From positions 290,001-354,000 of the forward strand of contig CP063163.1 of NCBI GenBank assembly GCA_014960805.1: a stretch of DNA of 64,000 nucleotides. The letters are read 5' to 3'. Under the pieces are notes generated by a model. It was given only the letters and a program-made list of their open reading frames with translations, was not told where the DNA came from and made no database searches. The stretch's first letter is position 1. Each line of letters begins with the position of its first letter. This document shows, one piece after another, positions 63,584 to 64,000 of the stretch. Source of the DNA: Cytobacillus suaedae. Its GTDB lineage: Bacteria > Bacillota > Bacilli > Bacillales > Bacillaceae_L. The position numbers and the translations under genes were made by a program.

Positions 63584-64000
63584 TTGAAGAGACAGGATGA
63601 GTTGTTGTTACAACTTGAAAGTATCGTAAAGGAGTTACAGGCTGGTCGAGATGAGTCTGCTACAACTGTTGCTATGGGCCATAAAAGTAAAATGCCTAAT
63701 CTCTCCGGATTGTTTTTGCGATATTTTTTTAAGGTATGGGGCTTAAAAATTATTGGGGTATTAATCATTTGTACAGTACTCATAGCAGGAACGGTATGGT
63801 ATTTTTCAGGTAGTACCTTCAAGCAACGGGAAACAGCATTTGTTGAACAGGTTCAGGAGTTATCAACCCTTGCTACTGCAGAAGCGCACTTAAAGGTGGT
63901 CATAGAACAACAGGATAATAAGATCTTTGGACAAGATATATCTGTGAATATACCAGGAACGAAAAGAGAGCTACTACTAGTGGTACCTGCTACAGTGATT
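63584..64000 (+). CDS. DUF4230 membrane protein, partial
   Basis: Runs off the window end; 139 codons are present. TTG start after AAAGGAGAGGG. The N-terminal 50 residues are cytosolic, one membrane helix lies at about 51-73 (LKIIGVLIICTVLIAGTVWYF), and the outside part begins a DUF4230-type domain (VEQVQELSTLATAEAHLKVVIEQQDNKIFG, then GTKRELLLVVPATVI). Function unknown. Confidence 0.8.
   Translation, partial: MKRQDELLLQLESIVKELQAGRDESATTVAMGHKSKMPNLSGLFLRYFFKVWGLKIIGVLIICTVLIAGTVWYFSGSTFKQRETAFVEQVQELSTLATAEAHLKVVIEQQDNKIFGQDISVNIPGTKRELLLVVPATVI

Overview
The window is low-GC DNA from a member of the Bacillaceae outside the B. subtilis group. The evidence is gene content and order (gatCAB, yeeI, dgkB and rlmCD close together; pbuE under an adenine riboswitch; bceRSAB; treP-treA; a YkuD-type transpeptidase; HemY), strong AGGAGG-type ribosome binding sites, many GTG/TTG starts and classical U-tailed terminators. 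No rRNA, tRNA, CRISPR array, prophage or insertion sequence was seen.

1-9.7 kb is housekeeping. It holds a degenerate 21-bp repeat tract, a monofunctional ribB behind an FMN riboswitch and attenuator, gatCAB, a secreted beta-propeller protein, yeeI, dgkB and rlmCD. At 9.8-10.9 kb lies a redoxin whose catalytic position is an in-frame TGA. A stem-loop follows at the right distance and with the right shape for a bacterial SECIS element, so I read it as a selenoprotein. 11-18 kb is signalling: a CHASE3/GAF hybrid kinase, a CheR-type methyltransferase and a receiver-PAS-kinase protein (resembling RsbK/RsbM of the B. cereus sigma-B pathway), then an ECF sigma/anti-sigma pair.

18-31 kb holds pbuE, a VOC protein and a monosaccharide module. 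The module is an ABC importer (lipoprotein, double ATPase, permease), an anchored sugar-binding sensor, a LytS/YesM-type kinase, a YesN-type regulator, a second lipoprotein and a Gfo/Idh/MocA dehydrogenase, the whole resembling clostridial XylFII-LytS-YesN. At 30.8-31.0 kb a promoter overlapping a Fur box drives a short C-rich transcript that ends in a perfect terminator, a candidate FsrA-like small RNA. 31-42 kb is accessory: MarR + MFS, an NmrA-like protein, EamA, a DUF4397 sortase substrate with a class F sortase whose 5' end is abnormal, a phytoene-desaturase-like flavoprotein, a divergent XRE-TPR regulator/MFS pair, a polysaccharide deacetylase-like protein and a YkuD transpeptidase.

42-64 kb holds an HD hydrolase, a trehalose PTS operon with its own EIIA, a LysM protein, a monoacylglycerol-lipase-like hydrolase, a Bce antimicrobial-peptide module, an HD hydrolase behind a strong unrecognised attenuator leader, a TetR/MFS pair, several metabolic enzymes, HemY and a DUF4230 protein cut by the window end. 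Nine full or partial copies of a GGGGCCTGACCCCC palindrome occur only in this part. A second family, a long hairpin of about 120 bp, occurs twice (20.2 and 33.9 kb) with a compensatory base-pair change.
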